A stretch of 64,000 nucleotides of DNA. Source: Phycisphaerales bacterium (GTDB lineage Bacteria > Planctomycetota > Phycisphaerae > Phycisphaerales > UBA1924). Positions within the stretch are counted from its first letter, which is position 1. Every line of letters starts with the position of its first letter. Shown here one piece after another: positions 1-8,047 of the stretch. The translations under genes and the position numbers were made by a program. The DNA is taken from contig JAFIFZ010000079.1 in assembly GCA_020831775.1 (NCBI GenBank), positions 248,001 through 312,000 on the forward strand, read 5' to 3'. The notes under the pieces were generated by a model. That model was not told where the DNA came from, made no database searches, and saw only the letters and a list, made by a program, of their open reading frames with translations.

Positions 1-685
1 GCTTCTCTTCTTCACGGTCCCTGATCTGGGTGAATCGACGCTTGGCGGGGGCGTGCTCGTCGGCGAGCCGCCTCATGTCGCCAGCCATGAAGGATATGCG
101 CACGCCGCTCCACTGTGCCCGCTCGACCATGTTGTCCCAGAGCCATGCGTAGTTCTCGGCCGCCTCGTCGAGCTTGCCCTGATGCACCTGCTCGCGGGCG
201 AGGTCGAGGCGTGCGTGGACATCCTCACGGGCCCGCTGGGCCAGATCGCGCAGCTCTTCCTCACCGATCGCCTCGCCCCGCTTTGCCGCCTCCAGAAACG
301 CGAGCATCTGCGCCGGAGTCTGGTAGCCCGTGACTCGGGCGAAGTCCTCGCCTTCCCTGAACACAATGATCGTCGGCATCGCGCGGATGCCGAGCTCGCG
401 GGCCAACTCCCGCTCCTGGTCGACATCGACCGCCACCGCGATCGCGTGCTCGCGGATGAACGCCGCCAGCTCCGGGTTCGGCCAGGTCTCGCGGTCCATC
501 CTGCGGCAGGGGCCGCACCAGACCGCCGTGCCCTTGACCACCAGCAGCCGGTTCTCGTCCACCGCCTGGGCCTTGGCCTCTGCGAAGGGCTTGTCTGCAA
601 AGACCCCGTCGGGGGCGGCCGACGCGACGCCGCACGAGAGCAACACCGCACACGCCAACAACACAATTCTTGATGCGCACTGCAT
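1..685 (-). CDS. Secreted thioredoxin-fold protein, paralogue 1 (3' end off window)
   Basis: The gene starts at the ATG at 685 and runs off the left edge, leaving about 228 residues. A signal peptide covers about residues 1-23 and ends in ASA-AP. A thioredoxin fold follows, with the redox motif WCGPC (C57, C60), a TWP box and a cis-proline region (RAMPTIIVF). Beyond that lies a helical region rich in Ala, Arg and Glu, as in its two upstream paralogues. It is probably exported to the periplasm or cell surface and acts as a disulfide reductase or isomerase; no substrate can be inferred. Only 30 bp separate it from the upstream paralogue, so it is probably the last of three co-transcribed copies. 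It is closer in DNA sequence to the outer paralogue at 2022-3284 than to its direct neighbour: 443-500 and 3048-3105 are identical. Confidence 0.8.
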   Translation of the reverse strand, partial: MQCASRIVLLACAVLLSCGVASAAPDGVFADKPFAEAKAQAVDENRLLVVKGTAVWCGPCRRMDRETWPNPELAAFIREHAIAVAVDVDQERELARELGIRAMPTIIVFREGEDFARVTGYQTPAQMLAFLEAAKRGEAIGEEELRDLAQRAREDVHARLDLAREQVHQGKLDEAAENYAWLWDNMVERAQWSGVRISFMAGDMRRLADEHAPAKRRFTQIRDREEEK

Positions 686-715
686 TTCCGAGCCCTCACT
701 TGCCTTATCAAACCG

Positions 716-1978
716 CTACTGCGGCGACCTCTCCGACAGCAATCTCTGCAATCTCTCCCGCGTCGCGGGATCCGCACGATCCGCCAGCTTCGACAGGTCG
801 TTGTGCAACACGCCCGAATCCAGCGCGTCGCGGAGCATGAACTCATGGATCGATCCGTCGCGGACGCGCTCCGTCGCGAGCTCCCGCACGCCGATCGCCT
901 CGTCGACCCTGCCCGCCGCGAGCAGCGACTTGTAGTACAACGAGACCTTCTCGGCGATGGAATCGTGCTGGCGCCGGATCATCTCGTCGGGATCGGCGCC
1001 GAATGGCATATCGCCCGCGTGCTGGCGGATCCGCTGGATGAACTGCTCGTTCACCTCGAACTTGATCCGGATCGACATCAGCGGCTCCTCGATCAAGAGC
1101 CCGTAGTCGCCCCACCTGCCCTCCCGCTGAAGCAGGCGTTCAACGGTGTGGCCCGCGCGTCGCATCGACTCGACGCCTTCGGGATCGTCCTTGACCCGGT
1201 CGACCCAGTCGAGGATCCGCTGGTGGTCGCCGAGCTCGTTGCAGAGCACGAGCCAGTCGCGGAGGTTCGAGAGCGTGCCCATGCCCTCCTGAAGCATCCG
1301 CTCGTCGTTGTCGCGCACCGCGGCGAAGGCTTCCCGGGCCGGCGGGTGCTGCCTTGCGAGCTGCCCGATGTTGCCGGCGAGGAACGACATCCGCATCGGC
1401 CCCTTGGACGGATCGACCTGGTGGATGTTCTCCCAGAGCCAGAGAAGCTCTTCGGTCGCCTTGTCGAGCTCGCCGTACTGCATGAGTTCGAGCGCGCGGC
1501 CGTACCGCTCCTGCATGTCCAGACCCGGGTCGTCGCGGAGCGCTCGGAGGTCGGACTCCTCGGCGATCTCGCCGCGTTCGGCTGCTCGAAGGAACAGCAA
1601 CATCTGCGGCGCGGAGTGGAAGCCGACGAGCCTTGCGAACTCCTTGCCGTCACGGAAGGCGATCACGGTCGGCAGCGTCCTGACCTCCAGCGACTCAACG
1701 AGCTCTCGTTCGTTGTCGGCATCGACCGCGACAATGATCGCGTGGCGCCCGATCCACGCCGCGAGCTCCTCATCTGGCCATGTCTCTCGGTCCATCCGGA
1801 CGCAGAAGCCGCACCAAGGGGCGGTCATCTTGGCGACGAACAAACGCTTTTCTTGCTGAGCCTCTGCCATTGCTGCATCGAACGGCTTGTCGGAGAACAC
1901 TCCCGCCGGAGCGGCCCTCGCAACGCCGCAGCAGAGAGCGGCACACACGGCAGAAACCAGTATCGCCCGCACAAACAT
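716..1978 (-). CDS. Secreted thioredoxin-fold protein, paralogue 2
   Basis: This 420-residue protein has an N-terminal signal peptide (about 1-22, ending ARA-AP), a thioredoxin domain with WCGFC (C56, C59) and cis-Pro segment RTLPTVIAF, then about 280 residues of mostly helical sequence that may form TPR-like helices. The length matches its upstream paralogue (420 residues), but sequence identity is clearly lower than between the two outer copies. The CGFC active site differs from the CGPC of the other two, which suggests a different redox potential or partner. It lies 43 bp downstream of paralogue 3 and 30 bp upstream of paralogue 1 on the same strand. A role in envelope thiol-disulfide exchange is inferred from the fold and signal peptide. 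Confidence 0.85.
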   Translation of the reverse strand: MFVRAILVSAVCAALCCGVARAAPAGVFSDKPFDAAMAEAQQEKRLFVAKMTAPWCGFCVRMDRETWPDEELAAWIGRHAIIVAVDADNERELVESLEVRTLPTVIAFRDGKEFARLVGFHSAPQMLLFLRAAERGEIAEESDLRALRDDPGLDMQERYGRALELMQYGELDKATEELLWLWENIHQVDPSKGPMRMSFLAGNIGQLARQHPPAREAFAAVRDNDERMLQEGMGTLSNLRDWLVLCNELGDHQRILDWVDRVKDDPEGVESMRRAGHTVERLLQREGRWGDYGLLIEEPLMSIRIKFEVNEQFIQRIRQHAGDMPFGADPDEMIRRQHDSIAEKVSLYYKSLLAAGRVDEAIGVRELATERVRDGSIHEFMLRDALDSGVLHNDLSKLADRADPATRERLQRLLSERSPQ

Positions 1979-2021
1979 CGCTCGACCTCCCGGTCATCGG
2001 ACTTCGTGTTTCAGCGCCGCC

Positions 2022-3284
2022 TTACGCAGGCGGCAGGCGCATCGCGTTCTCAAGCCGCTCGACGAGGCCGGGGTCGACGCCCTCGGTCATCTCCAGCATG
2101 TCGGGATGGACGATGCCCGATTCCAGGGCGTCGACAATGATGTACTCGCGGAGCCAGGGCTCGGGCACCTGGAGGACGAGCGCTTCCCGTACGGCGACGG
2201 CGTCGTCGACCCGGTCCGCCGCGAGGAGCGACTTGTAGATCGTTGACACCTTCTCCCCGAGCATGTTGTTGCCCACCTGGCGGATGTCCGCCTCGTCGAA
2301 GAAGCCTTCGAGTGCCGCCGCATCTCGACGCACATGCAGCTCGTTGAACGCAAGCATGTTGAATTGGATTTTTCGCTGCACCCGCAGCGCCGGGTCTTCG
2401 AGCATGCGTCCGATGTCAACCCATCGCGCGTTCCTCCTGAGCAACCCATCGACCGGTTCGCTCACACGCCGGATCGTCTCACGACCGTGCTCGTCGTCCT
2501 TGACGCGGTCGAACCAGTCGAGCGACCGCCGGTCGTCGCCGACGACCTTGTTGAGCAAAATCCAGTCGCCGAGATTGTCGATGCTCGCCTCGCCCGCCCT
2601 GAGCTTCTCTTCTTCTCGGTCTCTGAGCTGGATGAAGCGGTGCCTGGCGGGAGCGTGGTCTTCCGCGAGCCGCTTCATCTCACCGGGCATGAAGGATGTG
2701 CGCATGTCGACCATCGACGGGGTGTGCCCGTGCATGTTGTCCCAGAGCCATGCGTAGTTCTCGGCCGCCTCGTCGGGCTTGCCCCGCCTCGTCTGTTCGC
2801 GGGCGAGGTCCATGCGTGCACGGACTTCATCGCGGGCCCGCTGGGCCAAATCGAGCAGCTTGTCCTCGCCGATCGCCTTGCCCCGCTTTGCTGCTTCCAG
2901 AAACGCGAGCATCTGACCCGGCGACTGGTGCCCCACTACACGGGCGAAGTCCTCGCCTTCCCTGAAGACGATGATCGTCGGCATCGCGCGGATGCCGAGC
3001 TCGCGAGCCAACTCCCGCTCCCGGTCAACATCGACCGCCACCGCGACCGCGTGCTCGCGGATGAACGCCGCCAGCTCCGGGTTCGGCCAGGTCTCGCGGT
3101 CCATCATCCGGCATGGCCCGCACCAGACGGCCGTCCCCTTGACCACCAGCAGCCGGTTCTCGTCTGCCGCCTGGGCCTTCGCCTCTGCGAAGGGCTTGTC
3201 CGTGAACACGCTGACGGGCGCGCCCAGCGCAGCACCGCACCAGAGCACCGAACACGCCGCCAACGCCATCGCTTGTCTGAACAT
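2022..3284 (-). CDS. Secreted thioredoxin-fold protein, paralogue 3 (first of the tandem)
   Basis: This encodes 420 residues: a signal peptide (about 1-22, ending ALG-AP), a thioredoxin domain with WCGPC (C55, C58) and cis-Pro segment RAMPTIIVF, and a long helical C-terminal half with WLWDNMHG and DWFDRVKDD segments. The ATG at 3284 was chosen because AGGAGGG lies 7 bases upstream (3291-3298) and a signal peptide follows directly; a longer reading to 3362 would bury the signal. It is transcribed away from the CHAD gene, with a 136-bp divergent gap that should hold the promoter for all three copies. The long C-terminal region is shared by the copies and is not a known thioredoxin accessory domain to me. 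Confidence 0.85.
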   Translation of the reverse strand: MFRQAMALAACSVLWCGAALGAPVSVFTDKPFAEAKAQAADENRLLVVKGTAVWCGPCRMMDRETWPNPELAAFIREHAVAVAVDVDRERELARELGIRAMPTIIVFREGEDFARVVGHQSPGQMLAFLEAAKRGKAIGEDKLLDLAQRARDEVRARMDLAREQTRRGKPDEAAENYAWLWDNMHGHTPSMVDMRTSFMPGEMKRLAEDHAPARHRFIQLRDREEEKLRAGEASIDNLGDWILLNKVVGDDRRSLDWFDRVKDDEHGRETIRRVSEPVDGLLRRNARWVDIGRMLEDPALRVQRKIQFNMLAFNELHVRRDAAALEGFFDEADIRQVGNNMLGEKVSTIYKSLLAADRVDDAVAVREALVLQVPEPWLREYIIVDALESGIVHPDMLEMTEGVDPGLVERLENAMRLPPA

Positions 3285-3420
3285 CGCACGCCCTCCTGAA
3301 TCCCGCGGCTCGAACCCCGTCCTGTCTTCAACGAGTGTAACCGAAAAGGCGCCCGACAGCACACAGACTTGTCCTCAACGGGCGCGAGTTGTGTCTCCAT
3401 CTGCATGCATAGGGTTCTGC

Positions 3421-4368
3421 ATGGGTCGATTTCTCTCCAAAGCCGCCCTCGGCGAACTCTCAGCGCAGACCCCCTCGGGCGAAGCGGCGACGATCATGCT
3501 CGCCGACGCCGCCAGACGCGTGGCGGAACACCTGCCCGGCGATGTCGCCGACCTCGAAGACGAACGCCTCGTGCACAAGCTCCGCGTCTCGACGCGTCGT
3601 GCCGCGGCGGTCGCTCGTGGCTTCAAGGGCGTTGTCCGCACCAAAGACCTCGAGCGCTTGCGCAAGACACTCAAGCGGATCCGGCGTGCGGCGGGGCCCC
3701 TCCGCGATCGCGATGTGCTCGAAGCCCTCGTCGAGGAGCGGATGGCCGGGACAGCCGATCGGCCCCAGACCCTCGGGCTCTCGTACTGCGCCGGCGTGCT
3801 CGGAGCGCGGGCGCTCAGCGAACGACGCTCGGGCTGGGAGGCGTTGCAGCGCCCGCGCATCCAGCGCCTCGTCGCTGACGCCGAACGCGCGAAGGTCCGC
3901 AAGGGCGCCCGCGAGACGCCGCTGGGCGAACTCGGCAAGACGCGGATCGCCGCGGCACGCGAAGCGTTCAACGACGCCAGACGCGCCGACCTCCGCGACA
4001 TCGAAAACCTGCACGCGCTGCGGATCGCGGGCAAACGGCTCCGCTACTCGATGGAGCTTTTCGGGCGCTTCACAGTGATGCCGGACCTCAAGACCGACCT
4101 CAAGCGGCTGAAAACGCTCCAAGACGACCTCGGCGACATCAACGACCTGCGCACCCTCGCCGAGTTCGCAGAAGAAGTCGCCGAGATCGCGCCCGCTGAC
4201 GGCCCGACTGCCGAAGGGCTGCGAGCCGCGATCAACGCCCTGCGGGCCGACGAACGACGCGCCGGCGAAGCCGCGGCCGAACAGCTCCGCCCAAGGCACT
4301 CAAACGGCCGAGCCCCTGCGCCGGGCGCCCGCCCCCCGATCAGCACCATCAGCACGCTCGGCGGCTGA
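3421..4368 (+). CDS. CHAD domain-containing protein
   Basis: This 315-residue protein has the hallmarks of a CHAD domain: repeated helices rich in Arg, Lys and conserved His, namely HKLRVSTRRAAA near the N-terminus and LHALRIAGKRLRYSMELFG in the second half, followed by LKRLKTLQDDLGDINDL. CHAD domains bind polyphosphate through such basic patches and often accompany CYTH triphosphatases or polyphosphate enzymes. No CYTH domain is fused here and no polyphosphate gene is nearby. The ATG at 3421 places the first CHAD helix about 20 residues in. No signal peptide is visible, so it is probably cytosolic. The C-terminus is a short Pro-rich low-complexity tail. Confidence 0.85.
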   Translation: MGRFLSKAALGELSAQTPSGEAATIMLADAARRVAEHLPGDVADLEDERLVHKLRVSTRRAAAVARGFKGVVRTKDLERLRKTLKRIRRAAGPLRDRDVLEALVEERMAGTADRPQTLGLSYCAGVLGARALSERRSGWEALQRPRIQRLVADAERAKVRKGARETPLGELGKTRIAAAREAFNDARRADLRDIENLHALRIAGKRLRYSMELFGRFTVMPDLKTDLKRLKTLQDDLGDINDLRTLAEFAEEVAEIAPADGPTAEGLRAAINALRADERRAGEAAAEQLRPRHSNGRAPAPGARPPISTISTLGG

Positions 4369-4443
4369 CCTTTCGCCCAGCCGGTGATCAAGCGGGAGCG
4401 ACACCCCCACGCCCCCTTACGCACAGGCAAGTCGGAGTCGTGG

Positions 4444-4878
4444 TCAATGGAGGCAGGCGCAGCAGAGCCAATAGACCCGTCCGACTTTGCGGACCTGGGC
4501 CTGCTTCAGGATCGTGGAAAGGGGCGTGACCGAGCCATCGGGCAGATCGAAGACCTTGCCGACGCCGACCTCGTAGACGCCCGATCGGAAGTCGGTCGTG
4601 CCGTAGGCGTTGTAGTCGGGCACGATGCTCTTCTGGGTCTTGGTCTTGTGGATGCGTCCGGTGATGGCGGGGTCGTTCTCGTTGCCCGCGATGAAGGCGT
4701 CGAGTTCCGGATCGCCGCCGTAGAAGATGTCGCCCTGCTTGGTGAACATGACCAGCTCGACCCCGCTCGGAACCGAGGTGACGGAGTACTTGAACTTCTC
4801 GGTCGGCGCGATCAACCTGCGGACGCGGTTCTTGGACTTGTCCACCCCGCCGTGCGCTGAGACTACCCATGAGGTCAT
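4444..4878 (-). CDS. Hypothetical protein, possible Stv-like putative adhesin domain
   Basis: The protein has 144 residues and opens with MTSWVVSAHGG, followed by a mixed alpha/beta sequence and two Cys near the C-terminus (WLCCACLH). The N-terminal SAHGG motif recalls the putative adhesin Stv domain described in diverse bacteria, where a small domain starts with a similar HGG turn. That is a resemblance from memory, not a search result. There is no signal peptide. A Shine-Dalgarno-like GAGAAGGAGAA lies directly upstream of the ATG at 4878. The neighbours give no functional hint. Confidence 0.55.
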   Translation of the reverse strand: MTSWVVSAHGGVDKSKNRVRRLIAPTEKFKYSVTSVPSGVELVMFTKQGDIFYGGDPELDAFIAGNENDPAITGRIHKTKTQKSIVPDYNAYGTTDFRSGVYEVGVGKVFDLPDGSVTPLSTILKQAQVRKVGRVYWLCCACLH

Positions 4879-4996
4879 GCCGAATTCTCCTTCTCAGTGA
4901 AGGTGGAGTGTACCAGAAACGGCGCCTCCGACGGCGGACGGCAAGGGGCGGATAGGCCTCGCCGCCGACACCGTCACGGGCCGCCCTCCGGCACGA

Positions 4997-5839
4997 TCAC
5001 AGCATCGGGAATGGCCGAAAGTCGCCGTCCGTCCCGAACGAGACTGTGACCGGCACCCAGACTTCCGCTTTGCTGTCGAGATAGAAGTGGATCTTCATCC
5101 GCGTCCGCATGCCGCTGGTAAAGCGGCCCTCGATCATGACCCAGGCGCTGTCCTTGGTCTCTGCCAAGCGGGCTCGTTCTACACCGCCCAGCCGGCCGCT
5201 TCTGGGCGCGTAGAGGCTGCCCTGGCCGTACTCCCCCATGTACGGCCAATCCGGCGTGCCGGCGACGGTGGTGAGCCCGAATCCCACACGCAATGTCGAA
5301 AGCCGCACCGACTCGAACTCCACGCCCCGCTCGCGCGGGTGATTCCAGAGGTAGCGTACCTGCGTCACAAGCGGAGCATCAAAGTTCAATTCTGGAACCG
5401 AATCCGGATAGATCTCCCGATCGACCATCCGCTGGGCGACGGTTGCCGCGACCATGTCCAGAAACAACCCACGCTCGGTCATATGCCTGTGGTAGGTATC
5501 GAAGTCCGGCGCGAACATCGCCGTGAGCACCGTCTGCGCATCCCGCCCGAGCTGCGCGGCCTTCTCCTCGTCCTGGCCCAATTCCACCCATTGCCGCTCC
5601 GCCTTCTCCGCGATCTGCTGCGCCACCTCCGACGCCGCCTCCAAGCCAGCGACCGCCGACCACGCGCTTTCGTCGTGCGCTTCCTCCTCGCCGAGCTCGG
5701 CTTCCCACACGATGCGGACGGAGTCGGAACGCTGTTTGGAGGGCGGCGAGGCCTGCCCGAGCGAAACGCCGCCGATCGCCATCGCTACAGCAGCCGAACT
5801 CAAAGTCCCCAACGCCACAAGCCTCTTCCGTTGCCCCAT
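4997..5839 (-). CDS. Exported hypothetical protein
   Basis: This is about 280 residues if it starts at the ATG near 5839 (MGQRKRLVALG...); a GTG 42 bases further upstream is possible. A signal peptide of about 28 residues (basic start, alanine-rich core, GQA end) suggests export. The remainder has an acidic helical region (residues about 40-110) and a beta-rich C-terminal half with several Trp, Tyr and Phe. I recognise no family or catalytic motif. It stands alone between the Stv-like gene and the toxin-antitoxin module, transcribed divergently from the latter. Confidence 0.6.
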   Translation of the reverse strand: MGQRKRLVALGTLSSAAVAMAIGGVSLGQASPPSKQRSDSVRIVWEAELGEEEAHDESAWSAVAGLEAASEVAQQIAEKAERQWVELGQDEEKAAQLGRDAQTVLTAMFAPDFDTYHRHMTERGLFLDMVAATVAQRMVDREIYPDSVPELNFDAPLVTQVRYLWNHPRERGVEFESVRLSTLRVGFGLTTVAGTPDWPYMGEYGQGSLYAPRSGRLGGVERARLAETKDSAWVMIEGRFTSGMRTRMKIHFYLDSKAEVWVPVTVSFGTDGDFRPFPML

Positions 5840-5978
5840 CGCCCACCGTCCTTTCCCGTTTGCCCGCCGAAGGCGATTCACCCGAACAGGCCCAGCTTAC
5901 CAAATTCCGCTTGGCGATCCCGGAGGCTCTACGACCTTGACCGGCACCGGCCAATAACGCGAGCGAACGGCGGATCTC

Positions 5979-6009
5979 TTGAACCCCGTGCGGCATTCTG
6001 CCGTACAAT
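5979..6009 (+). promoter_or_regulatory. Promoter with palindromic operator for the toxin-antitoxin pair
   Basis: A -35-like TTGAAC (5979-5984) and a -10-like TACAAT (6004-6009) are separated by 19 bases. The imperfect palindrome GTGCGGC-ATTCT-GCCGTAC (5988-6006, 6 of 7 pairs) sits in the spacer and reaches into the -10. This layout is typical of operators bound by the ribbon-helix-helix N-terminus of DUF1778 antitoxins for autorepression. The assignment is inferred from position and symmetry. Confidence 0.5.
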
Positions 6010-6034
6010 ACAACAGCCATACAGCGAGAACACC

Positions 6035-6319
6035 ATGAGCGCAGTCCCGAACCCACAATCCGCCCGCCTCGACTTCCGGCTCTCGCCGGAGCACAAGGCG
6101 CTGATCGAGCAGGCGGCGACCTCCGTGGGCCAGACCGTTTCCAGCTTCGCGATCGCCGCCCTGCTCAAGGCGTCCAATGAAGCGATCCGCAGCGAGACGA
6201 CGCTCAAGCTCTCCGCCCGTGATTCGCGGATCTTCCTCGACCTGCTCGACGACGAGGGCGAGCCCAACGAGGCACTCAAGACTGCCGCGGATCGCTACAG
6301 GGAAGAGCGTGGGCGCTGA
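6035..6319 (+). CDS. DUF1778 family antitoxin (TacA-like)
   Basis: This 94-residue protein has an N-terminal ribbon-helix-helix pattern (SARLDFRLSPEHKALIEQAATSVG), then the DUF1778 helix (TVSSFAIAALLKASNEAI) and the characteristic C-terminal segment LSARDSRIFLDLLDD. DUF1778 proteins bind their own operator through the RHH and neutralise a GNAT toxin through the C-terminal helices. Its 3' end overlaps the following GNAT gene by 11 bases (toxin GTG at 6309), the usual coupling for this type II module. The start at 6035 follows the palindromic operator by 28 bases. Confidence 0.88.
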   Translation: MSAVPNPQSARLDFRLSPEHKALIEQAATSVGQTVSSFAIAALLKASNEAIRSETTLKLSARDSRIFLDLLDDEGEPNEALKTAADRYREERGR

Positions 6320-6827
6320 ACCGCCCCGGTGGTCGATCGAGGCGCTGGCGTCCGACCACGATCGCGACGGCTTCTCGTGCGGGCACGCCTCGCTCGACGA
6401 GTTCCTCAAGCGATATGCCGGCCAAAACCAGCGGACCGGCGTCAGCCGCACTTTCGTCGCCGTCCGGCCCGGCGAGCGGGTCGTCTGCGGCTTCTATTCG
6501 CTGGCCGCCGGCTCCGTCGAACTCAACCACCTGACCGACGAGCAGCGCAAACGGCTGCCGAGATACCCCGTGCCGGTGGCGCACCTCGGCAGACTCGCGG
6601 TGGACCGAGGCTCGCAGGGAAAGCGGCTCGGCGAGACGCTGTTGATCGATGGCCTGTGGCGCATCGCCCGTGCGGACCGCGAGATCGGCATCCACGCCGT
6701 GGAGGTGGTTGCGATCGACGAGGCGGCGAGGCGCTTCTATCTGAAGTACGGGTTCAGCGAACTCCGCGACGACCCGCGCCACATGTTCATCTCGATGAAG
6801 ACGGTGCGTAAGCTCGGGGTGGTCTGA
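6309..6827 (+). CDS. GNAT acetyltransferase toxin (TacT-like)
   Basis: This 172-residue GNAT-fold protein starts at the GTG at 6309, inside the end of the antitoxin gene. The N-terminal motif FSCGHASLDEFLKRYAGQNQ is typical of TacT/AtaT-type toxins. The acetyl-CoA loop appears as LAVDRGSQGKRLGETLL, and the catalytic Tyr region as RRFYLKYGF. Family members acetylate the amino group of charged tRNAs and stop translation. With the DUF1778 gene it forms a complete, apparently intact type II toxin-antitoxin module inserted upstream of the ribosomal protein operon. No frame damage is seen. Confidence 0.88.
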   Translation: MGAEPPRWSIEALASDHDRDGFSCGHASLDEFLKRYAGQNQRTGVSRTFVAVRPGERVVCGFYSLAAGSVELNHLTDEQRKRLPRYPVPVAHLGRLAVDRGSQGKRLGETLLIDGLWRIARADREIGIHAVEVVAIDEAARRFYLKYGFSELRDDPRHMFISMKTVRKLGVV

Positions 6828-6940
6828 TCCGTCCGGGGCCGGGCATGACTCCGGCCGAGTCGGCCCCTAGTATGTCGGCCGCCCGCGGGACCGACCCGGG
6901 CTGACCGGACGATTGTAAGGGTTTTTGCAGGGAGTATCGC

Positions 6941-7393
6941 GTGGTTCGGATCCGCATGCAGCGACTTGGACGCCGTCACCGGCCGTTTTACCGCATCGGC
7001 GCCGTCGATTCGCGCGTCAAGCGTGACGGCAAGGTGCTCGAGAACCTCGGCTGGTACGACCCCATCGCCAAGGAAGAGGACAAGCAGATCTCGCTCAACG
7101 GCGAGCGGATCCAGCACTGGCTGAGCCAGGGCGCGATCCCCTCCGAGACCGTCGCCGACCTGCTCGCCAAGAACGACCTCCTCCCCGAGAAGCTCAAGGC
7201 CGAGTGGGAAGGCCGGCGCCAGCGCCGACGCGACCTCGTCCAGAAGCGCATCGACGAAAAGGCCGTCGCGGAGAAGGCCAAGGCCGACAAGGCCGCCGCT
7301 GACGCCGCGGCAGCCGAAGCAGAGAAGGCGAAGGCCGAAGCAGCAAAGGCCGAAGCCGAAGCCGCCAAGGCGGCCGAGAGCAGCGAGGGCTGA
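6941..7393 (+). CDS. rpsP: Small ribosomal subunit protein bS16
   Basis: The first 85 or so residues are a standard bS16 (VRIRMQRLGRRHRPFYRIGAVDSR, LGWYDP, RIQHWLSQGA). The total is 150 residues because of a long Ala/Lys/Glu-rich tail (about residues 95-150, repeats of AEKAKA and AEAAKA) predicted to be a charged helix. Translation starts at a GTG preceded by GGGAG at about 6930. It heads the rpsP-trmD-rplS group and is closed by a strong hairpin terminator at 7417, so the downstream genes probably need their own promoters. Confidence 0.95.
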   Translation: MVRIRMQRLGRRHRPFYRIGAVDSRVKRDGKVLENLGWYDPIAKEEDKQISLNGERIQHWLSQGAIPSETVADLLAKNDLLPEKLKAEWEGRRQRRRDLVQKRIDEKAVAEKAKADKAAADAAAAEAEKAKAEAAKAEAEAAKAAESSEG

Positions 7394-7416
7394 TCCCCCC
7401 GCCACCCAGACCCTCC

Positions 7417-7443
7417 AAAGCCGGCCGTCCGCCGGCTTTTTTC
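7417..7443 (+). terminator. Intrinsic terminator after rpsP
   Basis: A perfect 9-bp stem (AAAGCCGGC at 7417-7425 with GCCGGCTTT at 7431-7439), a 5-base loop and a run of T form a canonical rho-independent terminator 24 bases after the rpsP stop. Confidence 0.9.
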
Positions 7444-7494
7444 ATGCGCCCAACTCCCGAATCGGCGGCGGCGCCCGCCCCGAACCGCAAGGTC

Positions 7495-7956
7495 ATGTCC
7501 CGCCCGCGCCACCTCCTGCTCGCTCTGCTCATCGCCATGCCCCTGACCCTCCCCGCTTGCAACGGCGGCCCCGACCCGGCCCGCCAGAGCTCGCCTGAGC
7601 CATCGCCATCGCCCGAAGGCGAGCCGGCGACCGAAGCGATCGCCGACGCCGTGCTGGGGCGCTGGGAAAACTCGTTCCGCAAGGCGCTCTTCGAGTACAC
7701 CGTGCGGCTGGAGTTCCGCGAGGGCGGCGAGGCCTTCTTCCGCACCGCGGGCTTCGGCGTGCCGCGCCCCCTCCGCGACGGGCTGACGGGCTCGTGGACC
7801 CTCGAAGGCTCGACCATCGTCACCGACTTCTACCGCCCCGACACCGACGAGCGCGAGGTCAAACGCTGGGCCGTCGTCGACACCGCCCCAAACACCCTCA
7901 CCCTCCGCCCCGAAGAAGAAGACACCCCGGGCGAATGGCATCGCACAAACGACTGA
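7495..7956 (+). CDS. Small lipoprotein of unknown function
   Basis: The protein has 153 residues with a lipoprotein signal peptide: basic start MSRPRH, a Leu-rich core and the lipobox LPAC with the lipidated Cys at 22. A Pro/Ser/Glu linker follows, then a compact beta-rich domain ([29 protein letters not shown]) of the kind seen in lipocalin-like or META-type small domains; the exact family is not recognised. A longer start at 7444 would hide the signal. It sits between rpsP and trmD, where rimM is usually found, and is not a RimM. Confidence 0.7.
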   Translation: MSRPRHLLLALLIAMPLTLPACNGGPDPARQSSPEPSPSPEGEPATEAIADAVLGRWENSFRKALFEYTVRLEFREGGEAFFRTAGFGVPRPLRDGLTGSWTLEGSTIVTDFYRPDTDEREVKRWAVVDTAPNTLTLRPEEEDTPGEWHRTND

Positions 7957-8047
7957 CACCAGTCTCTCCGCCTCTCCGTCTCTCTATCTCTCCGTCTCTT
8001 CCCCCCCTCCGTCCCTCCGTGCCTCTCTTCCCCCACTACCCTCCCCC

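Noticed and set aside
803-2140. Long open frame on the plus strand opposite the thioredoxin paralogues
   Set aside because: In GC-rich DNA the opposite strand of real genes is often open. This one has no family signature and lies wholly antisense to clear genes, as do many others in the window.
4997-5881. Start at the GTG near 5881 for the exported hypothetical protein
   Set aside because: It adds a basic 14-residue leader before the natural signal peptide start; the internal ATG is a better fit.
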